This document shows positions 1 through 10,478 of a stretch of DNA of 64,000 nucleotides, piece by piece. The stretch is from Axinella damicornis. Its lineage: Eukaryota; Porifera; Demospongiae; Axinellida; Axinellidae. Numbering within the stretch: the first letter of the stretch is position 1; every line of letters begins with the position of its first letter. Where the stretch lies: the NCBI GenBank assembly GCA_963931865.1, contig OZ007507.1:17667086-17731085 (forward strand), given 5' to 3'. Made by a program: the position numbers and the translations under genes. The notes below the pieces were generated by a model. That model had not been told where the DNA came from. It made no database searches and saw nothing but the letters and a program-made list of their open reading frames with translations.

Positions 1-2397
1 AAGATGGCATCAGAACCAACACCGACTGTCAGTGAGGTGGGAGGAACCAGGATACCTGTAACAATAGCACAACAAGACAGGTGATACTCAGATCACCACC
101 ATATAAATTTCAGAACAGCTGCAGCTCTAGAGTCATATTTGGTCTGATATATCCTTGAATCAGAAACATTTTCACACAATACCTACATGAGGGTGTCAAT
201 GGTGTTCTCAATGGCATGCTTCATACAGAACAAATCCCCTTTCCCTTATAGTGAAGATAGGCAGACAAGTGTCTATATACTAGCTGAAGTATGATATTGG
301 TACTTACCGGATGTGCAACCATTGGCTACCCATTATCTGGCTCATTTAACCTAACATTCTTACTGTGATAACTTATACTCTGTAACTTTTCTTTTATACA
401 GCCGCTGATTACACTGTGACTACGTATGTTAGTCCGTGATTATACCATTATTACTTTTGCCAATAGGACAGAAAATCAGGGGCTAGACAGACTAAGTACA
501 TGTTGTTAAGCATGAGCTTGCATACTGTGTTTTGTGTGTTTTATGTGTTCCCAGTTCGCAAACATTCGTTGTGTTTGAGAGGCTACAGTATTTCTGGCAG
601 AGATGACAGAGCAGAGCCGATGAATATCAGTAGCTACCTGTATAGCTGTATGACCCAGCAACTATCACTTCCTACGGCAGCAAGGGAGTGATTAGAGGAA
701 AAATGCCAAGTATTAGACAACAGGTTGGAATGGAGTTTTGTGGTATCCACATCATTTGATGTCTACTGCTACCAACAAGAGGCTTCCTACAAGTTACAAA
801 TCCAGCATGTACTGCCATTCCGGAGTGGTCAGGTTTGGTGACGCCGACATGACTAGCTTCATAGCATACCTCATTCTCACCTCATTTTCCATGTTGATGT
901 TTCTCTGTAGCTAGTCTGCAATGCCTTCATCATTGTCGCTGACTATTCAAAGTTTGGTCTGAGCATATGCATAGATCCTGGGGCTGCTAGTTACTACAGT
1001 TCTATCATTCTCTGGTCACAAAGCCATGGTAAAATCGAACTGTTGAAAGTAGACAGCACGCAAAGAGTACAGTGTTTTATGACAAGATGCTACAGCTACT
1101 AATTATTCATGCAATGCACCAAGGACAGACTGAACAAAGAAAGGTAAGAAGCATGACAACATTCCTCTTGTTGAGGGTTCATAGCTAAGTGCCTAACAGA
1201 TGCAGCAACCCTTTGTTGACTGGGCAACAGGCTATATAGAACTGCATTTGGGATATTCCAGAAGGGTACAGTAGGTGTACTAATTTCACTGTCGTTGCTG
1301 TGTACCTTTCAGGTTGCAATGGGATGTTTGTCAATTGCCTGCATTTCCTAGCAACCTCAGAGACCTGAGCACAAGTTGATTCATTGAGAGAGCATCCATA
1401 GAACCTACTACAACCTGTTACAAATTACATGTACCCGCCAAAGGACAATTAAAGTTTGTGGACAATGCATACCAAAGTCAAAATGAATTCTTTGAACTTC
1501 GACTTTCCATTCATTTTCTTGCAGCCGCTTCAGCTTATCACAACAAAACATTTGATGTTGCCATAGGCACTGTACTAATATACTCATATGAAAACAAGTA
1601 TTATGATTGTGTTCTTGTTCGGCTGTGGTCAGTGACTGTCCAATAGGATACACACTGATTATTACTGCCCAGTGGCCGCACTGGTGGTATCATGGGTCCC
1701 TTCATGCAGGACGTCCGATAAGCATACTCTCATCCAAACATTGATGATTTCGGACATCAACTTCATAGTTCTGTGGTGACACAGGACGACAGTGTTGGGA
1801 TATGGACTTGGGTGGGGCTGAACTCTAACAAGGATGCTACGCCCTCACAATCTAATGCTTCAGCGTCATGCTAACACGTCCGATAATACCTGTCGGCCGA
1901 AATTGGTTACTTACTCTAGCTCCTCTCCTAGTCTCATGGGCCAGACATTTGAGGGGGAAAAGAACATCATCTGCATGGTGATTCCGGTTACTATTTAGAC
2001 AAGATTACGTGGACATCGGCATGATGTTGGCGACACCAATAATTACATTTTCCTTCTGTTTTGGTCACATGATCAAACGAGAACAAGAACAAATTTGTGA
2101 GCAAGATGGCCTTGAAAGTCACAAGTGAACAGCACAAACAACACAACCATTTCTTGCTGATCACAATGTCGTAGTATGTACAGACACGCTGTAACTGTTC
2201 CCTCTTTGTGACATTTGCCATGCCATGCTTTTTTAAAAATGCTTAGCACCCACGTTTTTTTCCCGAGGTGTTTTTCAGTCTCTAGAACACTTAAACATAC
2301 CCTAATTTCTTTTCCCTGGCATTGCTGGGCTCCAAACTGCTTCCACAGGTAATTTCAGCCATTCTAAGTATATATGAGATTTAACCACACCCGCCAA
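1..2397. other. Left flank, mostly unassigned
   Basis: No convincing gene. Positions 1-87 read openly on the + strand to a TGA at 85-87 (residues ...EPTPTVSEVGG...AQQDR) and could be the tail of a final exon of a gene lying to the left, or an exon using a GT donor at 82; neither can be decided. A short hydrophobic reading near 849-912 (starting MTSFIAYLIL) resembles a signal peptide but ends at once. The remainder is AT-rich with only short open frames and no recognisable domain. Confidence 0.35.
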
Positions 2398-2984
2398 TTA
2401 AGGTTACGAGATACTCGTGCGCGCGCCGTGCGAAATGTATTGGGAAATGAATACTTAATCAAAATCTCTGGTACGAAGAGCGTGAACAACTTGATTCTGG
2501 TGGTGGAGGTGCGCTGTCACAAGGTGCAGGGCATGACGGAAGCTTTTTCTGATAGCATAATCCCTGGCAAATTTATCTGATGTCTCGCTCGAGAAAAGCG
2601 GTAATTATGGCTTTTTGGTGAACTGAACTGCTTGTTTTTGCACGGCTATACAGCGTATCGGGAAAAGCTTCCGTCATGCCCTGCACCTTGTGACAGCGCA
2701 CCTCCACCGCCAGAATCAAGTTGCTCACGCACTTCGTCATAAGTATGTATAGTTATTGCACATATATATTCTTTTTCCTTTTGCTTTACTGTATATGTAT
2801 TGTATGTATGCAGGGCCCCCTGGAAGATCAGCAGCCACATGCTGAAGGGGTACCCTGTTGAAATAAAGTTTCATCATCATCATCATCATCATCATTCGTA
2901 CGAGAGATTTTTGGTTAGCGAAATTAAGTATACATTTCCCAATACATTTTGCACGGCATGCGCACGAGTATCCCGTAACCTTAA
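2398..2984. mobile_element. piggyBac-like MITE, copy 1 (TTAA target site)
   Basis: An inverted-repeat element bounded by TTAA at 2398-2401 and 2981-2984. Its ends read GGTTACGAGATACTCGTGCG on the left and the complement of GGTTACGGGATACTCGTGCG on the right, and internal segments (for example 2529-2545 versus 2666-2690) are also inverted. A second copy lies at 51147-51556. TTAA target duplication is the hallmark of piggyBac transposition. No transposase is encoded, so it is non-autonomous. A LINE tail has been inserted at 2738-2894. Confidence 0.8.
2738..2894 (+). mobile_element. LINE 3' tail nested in a MITE
   Basis: This 157-bp insertion interrupts the MITE and is flanked by a short direct repeat TTCGT (2733-2737 and 2895-2899). 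It ends in an AATAAAG-like stretch followed by a (TCA)n microsatellite at about 2870-2896, the kind of short-repeat 3' tail typical of CR1/L2-type LINEs. The uninterrupted MITE copy near 51.5 kb lacks this segment, which proves the insertion. Confidence 0.7.
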
Positions 2985-3041
2985 CAAACTTGCAATCAGT
3001 CTCCCGGGAATTGCCAACCTGCTGTAGCTTGAAAATGGGCC

Positions 3042-3533
3042 ATGAATGCTGGAAATGGAGGCCCTACAAGGCGAGACGGTATGTTCCTAAGTCCAATATA
3101 TGCCAAAAACGACGCTGGGAATGGCCCTCACAATGCCAACCAAGACCCTTCTACTGCAGAGCCAGACACGGCCATGCTCTTTGCACCCTTCGGGTACACC
3201 CACCCACCTCTACCTCTGCCTGGAGACCTCAAATATCTATGGCTAGATGTACAGAAGATTATAGACACACTGCATATGAAGAATCATTCCGATCCCCGCT
3301 GTGAGCAGTACAATCCGGCCAAAGTCCTCCCAGAAGATTCCGACATGAACACGATGTCATGTGAACAAACATTTGCATGGCTATCACGATACAAAAAGAT
3401 ACTATGTGCAATGCCAAAAACGCACCATCACTTCTACCTCCATCGGATGGTGCAACGCAGAAACAGCTACATTTCATGGTGCTATTCGGAAGGCAGGCGG
3501 CCAGTGCAGCCAAAGGTCCGTCATGTAAACTGA
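3042..3533 (+). pseudogene. Transposase-like C-terminal fragment
   Basis: An open frame of 163 residues with a C-terminal block around residues 107-155 (SCEQTFAWLSRYKKI, then HHHFYLHRMVQRRN) that looks like the tail of a DDE-type transposase, where a C-EQ-F-WL-R/K-F/Y-K-I pattern precedes an HFYLHRMV segment. The N-terminal half (PIYAKND..., AMLFAPFGYTHPP) recurs, degraded, on the minus strand at about 20,970-21,150, so this is repetitive DNA. I do not recognise the superfamily. No start or upstream catalytic core is visible, so I treat it as a fragment and not a host gene. Confidence 0.5.
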
Positions 3534-3750
3534 TGCACATTGTTTGTGTTTGTACTAACTTCCATCCACGTGTAACACATAGATTGTACCCTACCTTATC
3601 CCGTCATGTAAACTGATGTACATTGTTTGTGTTTGTACTAACTTGCTTGTGTAACACATTACCTTGTACAGTGTTGTAATATATGTTGTGTATGCATGCG
3701 TTCCCAGTTAGTGAATATACTACCATGTACTGGCGTTCAGAGGATTATAA

Positions 3751-3990
3751 GAACCATGTATAACCGTAAGTATAACCATGTATAACCACCTATAACCATG
3801 TAAAACCCTCTTGTATAACCCTCTATAACCATGTATAACCCTCTATAACCATGTATAACCCTCTATAACCAAGTATAACCATGTATAACCACCTTAACCA
3901 AGTATAACCATGTATAACCCTCTATAACCAAGTATAACCCCCTATAACCATGTATAACCCCCTATAACCCTCTATAACTATGTAACCTAC
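3751..3990. repeat. TATAACC minisatellite
   Basis: About 240 bp of tandem TATAACC-type units, mostly alternating as 14-bp pairs (ATGTATAACC / CTCTATAACC). Unit divergence is modest. No coding potential. Confidence 0.9.
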
Positions 3991-4438
3991 TGCAGCAATG
4001 TATACAACAGGCTGAAAGTGTAAGTTACGCATGTGGAGCAATCCACGCCATAATAACCATCTTTACTTAAATAACCGGTTATAGCCTTTTCTTACAGTTT
4101 CTGTTCCCCCTATATTGAGCCACAAGTGCTTGAGCAGATGTCAGCATGCAGCCGAATATCAGCCAAACAGCCACAGCTTCGATTGTTCTAGGTGTCATAT
4201 TTGTAGGTCAAACCATAGCTGCTCGCCGCACCCCCCATAAATGTGCCCCACCCACGGCCACAGGCACTCACGATCACGCGACCCTAGCCGGCCCTAGTGT
4301 ACCAGAAATTCTAATTATACGAAAACAACTCTGAGCTGAGCGCGCTGCGCTGCAGGCAGCGCTACAGGCGGCGCTAGCGCTAGGCGCAGACGTATAAACT
4401 ACGCATGCGACACACCCCTAAACCAAGGTATCGTATAA
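3991..4438. other. Intergenic, nothing recognised
   Basis: Contains a short open frame at 4146-4334 and a CG-rich patch with GCGCTAGCGC-like small palindromes near 4340-4385. No domain, RNA or element is supported. Confidence 0.4.
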
Positions 4439-5100
4439 TTGGGGCGAGCCTGAGCGAGCCCCACATAGACGTGTAAAACGGAATCGTGTCTGTATGTCTG
4501 TATGTATCGTACGTATACCGTAAATAAACGATTCTGCAAATAACCGAAAGTCCCTTGCGTCATGATAATTCACACGTGCTCAGCGCTCGATCGCTCATCA
4601 ACGTTGCAACGTACGCTTCTGAGACTCAGAGAGGCACGAATTTAAATTGTATTTCTTGGATGGCTACAACAGGGACGGAGACCACCGTCACGAATCTACC
4701 TCTTCAATGGATACAGCGATGCGCGCTACCCGGCGCACAGCAACAAAGACTACATGCCGGCGAAAGTGCGACTTCTGACTGATCTAGCTATAGCCCTACA
4801 AGTTCACCGATTGCGACTCGCGGCTGCACTGTTGCTCACTGTGTTGAAGTCACTGACTCGTAGATCTAGCTACCTCTGGTCTTCAATGGCTACAGTCATG
4901 GGAGCTGCTGCATAGCGAAAGAAGACAGCGCCGAGAGTGCTTTCTGTTTCATCTACTCGTGCCGCATGTAGCTAGCTATACTTGCATGATCACCATGTAC
5001 TGTTCTTGTGCTGCAATTCTACAGCCTGAGGTTGAGTTACATTCGAATAAGTGAAATGCATGTTGCATATGCATGCACTCGCTCAGGCTCGCCCCACAAT
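4439..5100. repeat. Dispersed element with GGGGCGAGCCTGAGCGAGCC ends, copy 1
   Basis: The left end reads TTGGGGCGAGCCTGAGCGAG and the right end is its near inverse (GCTCAGGCTCGCCCCACAA), giving terminal inverted repeats of about 20 bp. It is the tandem neighbour of a diverged copy at 5280-6038. Internal landmarks such as GTTGCAACGT and a GAAGACAG/GAAGACGG block are shared between copies. No long frame is present. Single decayed ends recur near 11,088 and 15,262. Likely a non-autonomous DNA transposon; the superfamily is unknown because no clear target duplication is seen. Confidence 0.6.
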
Positions 5101-5279
5101 GTTATACATTCTGCTAGTACTAGAGGTGCTCAGCAGAGCACGTACCCCGTGCGCAACTTTGACTTGACAGCTATAGGCCTACCGCCGATAATTCATACAG
5201 CATGCACGATGAGCTAGCTAGGCCACGATTTACAGCGCTATCAGCATGCAGAATGAGATACCGTAAGTTGCGGCAGTAA

Positions 5280-6038
5280 TTGGGGCGAGCCTGAGCGAGC
5301 CCCACATAGACGAGTTTGCTGTGAATTTTCCATATATTTATTTCTTTATATCTATCTATGTATGTATCGTACGTCGTGCCGTAAATCACTTCCTGCTCGT
5401 ATTTTACGTGTCATTGCGTCATGCGTTAATTCAAACCACAAACGAACTCACCATTGCAACGTCAACGGCTTAGACACGAACCATGAACGGTCTACCTCAA
5501 CAAGGATGGAGACTATAGCGCACGGTGAGGGGCTAAAGCATTTCATGAAGACGGGGAGAGTGCTTCAAGCGATCTCATGTCCTGCATGCAGAGCACATCA
5601 TGGTGTGCATTAGCTAGCTATAAACCATCACGGTGTGTTAGACTGCTGCTTCAGCTATTGCCAGAGGATGGGAACTTGACTGGCCTACGCTCGGTAACAC
5701 TTATCTCACTGTGACATGCAGTCAAGACACAGATCTGGCATCAGCAGACAAATTATGAGAAAGTCGCCCTCCGGTGGCGACAACAAAGACAGAGAGCTCT
5801 CCTGGACCTACCTACCAGACTGCTTCGGCTAACCGGATTCGCAGTTGCTGTGAAGTGCATGGGTGTACTTTTAGTGTCATAACTTCTGTGTCCTTAAGTC
5901 GTGCTATGCTCTCCGTCACATTCGGATGACATGCACTGACAGTCATGCACATGCATCTGCTCCATGTAGGAACACATGCTCATGCAACTGCTCCATGCAC
6001 ATTCGACAACTGTATTCGCTCAGGCTCGCCCCACAATG
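5280..6038. repeat. Dispersed element with GGGGCGAGCCTGAGCGAGCC ends, copy 2
   Basis: Second, longer copy in the same orientation as 4439-5100, 180 bp downstream of it. The left end starts TTGGGGCGAGCCTGAGCGAG at 5280 and the right end finishes CGCTCAGGCTCGCCCCACAA near 6038. Confidence 0.6.
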
Positions 6039-6289
6039 TTCTGCATTCGTCTAGTGTTAGAAATAGGGTGTGGTCAAGTTGTTGCCGAGCGCATTAGCGC
6101 GAGGCTCTGAATGGGGGATCTATTTCTCACTATATATGTATGTACGTACGTACGTACGTGGTACGTTCGGAAAATGTCACGCTCAGGAATGTTGATAGGA
6201 ATGTTGCGGGTTTCCTGCCGGCCAATTGAGTTTTATTTGCTGCGAGGGCTCGACGGTGCGAGAACTACAACCTTGATAAACAGATCAGT

Positions 6290-6622
6290 GGACGAGCGCG
6301 CGGTGCTCCAGGGCTTGCAGAGCTGGAGCAGCTACATATGGAGTCAAACAGTCAGCGCAGTCGACATCTGTTTATACCGCAACTCCACAATAGTCTCGTG
6401 TAGCCAGAGGCTAGGGTACAAGAACAAGCGAGCGGGGCCTTCAGGTCTTGCAGAGCTAGAGCAGCTACATGTGGAGTCGAACAGTGAGTGTAATCGACAT
6501 GTTTATCTCAGCTCCTCACTCGCAATGGCTAGAGATCTATCGTACTCGTAAGCACGTGGCCAGGCTGCCATGCGGCCGCGGCGTGCGCGCGAGGCAATTA
6601 TGCGGATACGTATTCCTAGTAT
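6290..6622 (+). repeat. Dispersed repeat, paired with 32832-33150
   Basis: A segment beginning GTGCTCCAGGGCTTGCAGAG and ending near ATGCGGATACGTAT is repeated in the same orientation at 32832-33150. It carries an internal direct repeat (GCAGAGCTGGAGCAGCTACA and the diverged GCAGAGCTAGAGCAGCTACA). Open frames across it are a product of the repeat and are not called as genes. Confidence 0.65.
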
Positions 6623-6639
6623 AAATTAGAAGCACGACT

Positions 6640-6862
6640 TTCACGCAGCTTTTCTCAGCCTCTCGAGTAGATCTCTGCATGGTCTGTGAGTTACGTAGAC
6701 GCTAGTATTTTCTGAATTCTGACACTTCTATCCCGAAATAAGCCTTCAACAAGGCCTTCACTGCTCAAACCGCTCTACATCTATGGACAGACAGACAGAC
6801 AGACAGACAGACTGACAGACAAACCAATCACTCTACCCCCTGCTGCGCATGCGCACGGGGTA
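6640..6862 (+). repeat. Dispersed repeat with (GACA)n, inverted copy near 62.7 kb
   Basis: The block containing GTAGACGCTAGTATTTTCTG, then CTTCAACAAGGCCTTCACTG and a (GACA)n tract at about 6783-6815, is found in opposite orientation at 62,650-62,880. The GTAGACGCTAGTA piece also occurs inside the MITE at 54016-54366. Confidence 0.6.
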
Positions 6863-8404
6863 ATTATACATACAATGGAGTTTTGGAGGGATATCGTATA
6901 TACATACAATGGAGTTTTGGTATAGACATGATAGAGTGGATGAGTGTTTATGGAAGAAGTGCTAGCACAGATGGAAGGAGTTGGTATTTGTTAAACCCCC
7001 CTCAGTGTCACTCTAGTACATGTAGATGTGATGCTTTGGCACCGACTAGATGGGGTGGCAGTGTGGGGGCAGCACTTTCAATGCATCCTGAAGAGTACAC
7101 AGACTGCGAGCAGATATTCTCACAACAGGCAAGGTATTACATGGCTACTACATGGCCAAGCCGGATGGTGTCACTCTCCTTAGGACAAAGCTTGGCGTAC
7201 GCTCCTGCTGGGACACCCATGGGAGCATTTTAAGCTGCTGTAAAGATATGCAATGCATAGTATTACTCATTTGGAACATTTTTGAAGTCAAGTCTCATTA
7301 AAGAGTATGCTCCTGTCATCTCACTCCATTAGAGTAAGCTTTTGCCAATTACCAAGGACTGGTCAGTTCACTACTAAGTGAACACTGCCTCTACAGCAAC
7401 GCATATTGCCGCATAGTGTGGTGTAAGCATTTCCCTCGGTGACAAAGTGAGATGGCAAGGTATTCTGCAGCTCAAACAAGGCAAAGGGAACCGTATGGCT
7501 AAAGCCCCGTGTACAAAACCAGTTCAGGATCTGGAATAAACTAAACCAGATAAGTGCAGGTATATACGCTCTAAACTGGATTGGAAACCGGTTTACGTAC
7601 ATGTAACCCAGGATTGTTAGTTTTGAAGGAGGCAGCTGGAGTGATATCTAAGTGGATTATCTGCTCCGGATTCTAATATTAGCCCGGTTTTCTACGTGTA
7701 AACGGGCTTAAGCTTTGACTAATAGTGCATGTGTGTAAAGTAGCCATACATGTCTGCTTCTCAGAGCATAATATTCTTGCTAACTTAATTGCATTTTTGG
7801 GTACTACTAATCAAGTGTGCAGGGAAAGAGAAAATAAAAGGTGCAAGAACTGAAAGTACATGAATGGACAAGAGGTAACATTCCGCTGCATGTGTCGTGT
7901 GTGCATGGTGTGTGCGTGGCATGCATGCGTGTGTAGTCAGTGTGTGTATATGTATATAATAGTGTAAAAATCCATGCACGGGAGCATTTAAATCACTGTG
8001 AAGACATGCAATGCATATAGTACTACTCAAGGGACCATTTAAAGAGTATGCCCCCATCGTCTCAGATCATCAGAGTAAGTCCTTGACATCAGAGAATGAC
8101 TTAAATCCCATGGGTACAGTACCCATGCATTTTAAGTCACTAGCTATACAGTTGACTCCCATGGGTAACCATAGTCTCGCGGGGCCAGACCTGCGAGACT
8201 AGGGTAACCAATGGACACTATTTAAGTCAATTGCTGCACAATACACACACACACTGACTACACACATGCATGCACGCACACACGCACGACACAGCCTCAG
8301 TGGTGCAACCCGCATGGCACTATATGGCAACTGTTACAGTAGTTGGCTTAAATACTCCCATGCATGGGTAAATCAGTGTGTGTAGGTATTGTGCAGCAAT
8401 TGAC
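6863..8404. other. Intergenic with small duplications
   Basis: No gene supported. A roughly 100-bp block at 7210-7315 (GGGAGCATTT...ATGCAATGCATA...AGAGTATGC) is repeated in diverged form at 7980-8060. A GT-rich stretch at about 7890-7955 is the inverse of an AC-rich stretch at about 8232-8295, which suggests a decayed inverted-repeat element spanning 7.9-8.3 kb. Confidence 0.4.
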
Positions 8405-8459
8405 TAGCCTCGTTCCCAGTCCCACACCCAGCTTTTTTCGAGGCTGGGAACGAGGCTTA
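8405..8459. mobile_element. Short TAGCCTCGTTCCCAG hairpin
   Basis: TAGCCTCGTTCCCAG faces CTGGGAACGAGGCTTA across a 24-bp loop. It belongs to the same end-sequence family as the elements at 33509, 36681, 49420, 56841 and 61888. Here the flanks (GCAATTGAC / GTCAATTGC) are inverse to each other and not direct repeats, so this copy may have been rearranged. Confidence 0.55.
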
Positions 8460-8768
8460 GTCAATTGCTGCCGATTTGAAACTTGAAACTTGAAACACTG
8501 ATTTACCCATTGGAGTTTTTTTAGTCACTAAATCGGGGCGCGGGCCTGGGAAAGAATAGAGGAGATCAATGAATCTCATCAAAATCTCATCAAAATCAAC
8601 ACGCCAGAGGAGTGCATCTGCATTTGTCACCGAGCAGTGGAAGATGGTAGACGATCCTTCGCTGGCGATGAATTCGAGTGGTCTGAGGGAGACACTTGCG
8701 ACCTGAGCATGTCCTGTCCACGTCCACAGCCCTAGCACAGTAACAATCAGAGAGAGCACAAAATGCAT
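8457..8768 (-). pseudogene. Signal peptide + Ig-like exon, isolated
   Basis: Starting at the ATG at 8766-8768, the minus strand encodes a clear signal peptide (MHFVLSLIVTVLGLWTWTGH, cleavage plausible after AQ) followed by an Ig-like beginning: strands leading to FHCSV and a Trp (LLWRVD) at the usual spacing for an Ig disulphide Cys and core Trp. After about residue 60 the reading loses Ig character and stops inside a hairpin MITE at 8405-8459, and the second Ig cysteine is absent. It may be the first exon of another receptor gene whose remaining exons I cannot find, or a fragment cut by the insertion. Unlike genes A and B, signal peptide and Ig share one exon here. Confidence 0.45.
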
Positions 8769-8869
8769 CTTCGTCAAGTACTGAATTATTCACGTGTATC
8801 ACATGCTATAGAGTCAGCCTAGCTCAACCTTAAACTGTCCTCCAATTAATGTGAAGAGGGACGCAGCCT

Positions 8870-9000
8870 TTTTTCTTCTTTTTTTTCTATGAAAACTTAT
8901 GCAACAGCAAGGGATACAGGAATAGCATAATAGTAGTACCCCAAAGACACACAAAACAGTAAAATCTAGTAGGTAGAGTGAGTTGCATTCTTAAAAGTAG
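8870..9000 (-). mobile_element. LINE 3' untranslated tail (minus)
   Basis: The T-rich stretch followed by CTATGAAAACTTATGC and the downstream TACAGGAATAGCATAATAG resemble 21,960-22,010, where the same arrangement follows a LINE reverse-transcriptase C-terminus. I infer a 5'-truncated LINE tail on the minus strand; the coding end itself is not preserved here. Confidence 0.45.
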
Positions 9001-9387
9001 AGGGCCTGAGGATGGCAATGGAGGCGAGTGGGACATGGTCACCATTACGTATTCCAATTATTTTTACAGAAAAGGGGTGATGCACAAAATTTAAAAGGGT
9101 AAGATCCAAAAAATAGCAAAGCAAAATGACACTTATTGAGTTAATGGCATTATGAGTTTAGGCCTGGAGCTGGACCTCAGCGCAGATGAGGTCCAATGGG
9201 TGGTCCCGGGTCCGTCAAGTTGAAGTCCCTAGCTGGGGCATGGAAAGCTGATCTGGGACCGCGGAGACATGCGATGGCGGAGTCAATCAGGCTGAAGGCG
9301 ATCTTACGTATTCCATCCGTACCTATACCTATCGATCTCACGTATTCCAATAGGCAATACACTGTCTACATGTAGCTTCTTCTTCTT

Positions 9388-9429
<42 letters not shown>

Positions 9430-9739
9430 TCCCCTAGTGTAGTACGTGGGAAGATTTTACATGCCGTAGCAGTGGCGATTTTACGTCACCAACTCCACGT
9501 ACAGTACGTGGGACGATTTTACGTAAATATCCCCGAGTGTAAGCCAGGTCGATTGAAGTGTCGTAAAATCTTCCCCGGTAAGATGCTTGACGCAATATGT
9601 GAGTGGGACGAGTGAAACTGCAGTTGGAGGGCGGGGCTAGACAGGTGAGAGGTCTAGTCTAGGCGCGTGAGAGAGTTTAGTCTAGGCGCTTTGTGCAGAT
9701 GGGGGCGGGGCTAGACACGTGTGTGTACGTTTATTGTAT
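9001..9739. other. Intergenic with 30-nt poly-G
   Basis: No gene supported. T12 then G30 lies at about 9386-9427 and is likely to stall polymerases. Just after it, ACGTGGGAAGATTTTAC and ACGTGGGACGATTTTACGTA are a diverged internal repeat (9445-9525). Confidence 0.5.
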
Positions 9740-9882
9740 CGACGTGGATAATTGGTCCGGCAGGAAGTACATATACATACTTTAGGTATAGCACTATAGG
9801 TACCGGAAACGCGCGCGCATCTAGAACAGGCCCTGGCCCTAATATACCCGCCCTAGCCCATTGCCCTACTTTCTGCCGGAAT
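9740..9882. repeat. Short inverted-ended repeat, copy 1
   Basis: Shares with 13166-13312 the left boundary GACGTGGATA, the middle CTGGCCCTAATATACC and a right end close to TTTCTGCCGGA. Ends GGTCCGGCAGGAAGTA and TTTCTGCCGGA are inversely related. Probably a small MITE; superfamily unknown. Confidence 0.5.
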
Positions 9883-10339
9883 GGAGCTTGATCACGTGAG
9901 AAGGGTTATAACAAAGCTGCACAGTTGGGGGCGGGGCTGATATGTGCCAAAGACAAAACATCCTTTTGGCTCTCATGCAATCAACATACAGGAGCATGGG
10001 CTGGAATAGGCATAGGACACCCTTCGGGTTAATTCTCATATACGTGAGGTACATGTACAGTACTAGTACCTGTCAAGGCCTGCTTCTTTGTACGGACCTG
10101 GGGTCCCCATTATCGTAGGAAAATTATGGAGGGGGGCATTTTCTCATGACACCGGTGGATATTGCAGCTGAATTCCCACACTGCACCAACGGTATATTGG
10201 CTATAATGATATTCATAGGGGTATGATACCGACCTAAGATCGATGATGAGGAGGTGGGATGAAGGGCCCATTTTCCTGGGACCCCTAAGTGGAAAATGGG
10301 GACTCCGTCTGTGTTAACTGCATGGGGACCCTCACTTGA
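9883..10339. other. Intergenic, nothing recognised
   Basis: Only short frames are open. A CATTTTCC / GGAAAATGG inverted pair sits at about 10,267-10,300. No feature is supported. Confidence 0.4.
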
Positions 10340-10478
10340 CCAAGGACATAAAATGTTGCAAACTATGAACATTCCACTGCTCTCTGAGAGAAGACGACTA
10401 CTTAAAATACGCCATCTTTACAAGATCATTCACGGGTTTGTTGACTTCCCTATAAATGCACCACTAGCTATTGTTTAG
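10340..10478 (+). pseudogene. LINE reverse-transcriptase C-terminal fragment
   Basis: The + strand encodes ...IPLLSERRRLLKIRHLYKII-HGFVDFP..., which matches in layout the C-terminus of the LINE protein on the minus strand at 22127-22525 (NLSTLENHRLYLKLCHLFKI VNGLCYFP). It is a short, isolated, 5'-truncated fragment. Confidence 0.6.

Noticed and set aside
2800..3027. Frame with eight His
   Set aside because: The His run is the (TCA)n tail of a LINE insertion.
3751..3990. CRISPR-like array
   Set aside because: Units are contiguous short tandem repeats without spacers.
6111..6551. 146-codon open frame
   Set aside because: Overlaps the dispersed repeat 6290-6622, whose other copy gives the same peptide fragments in a different setting.
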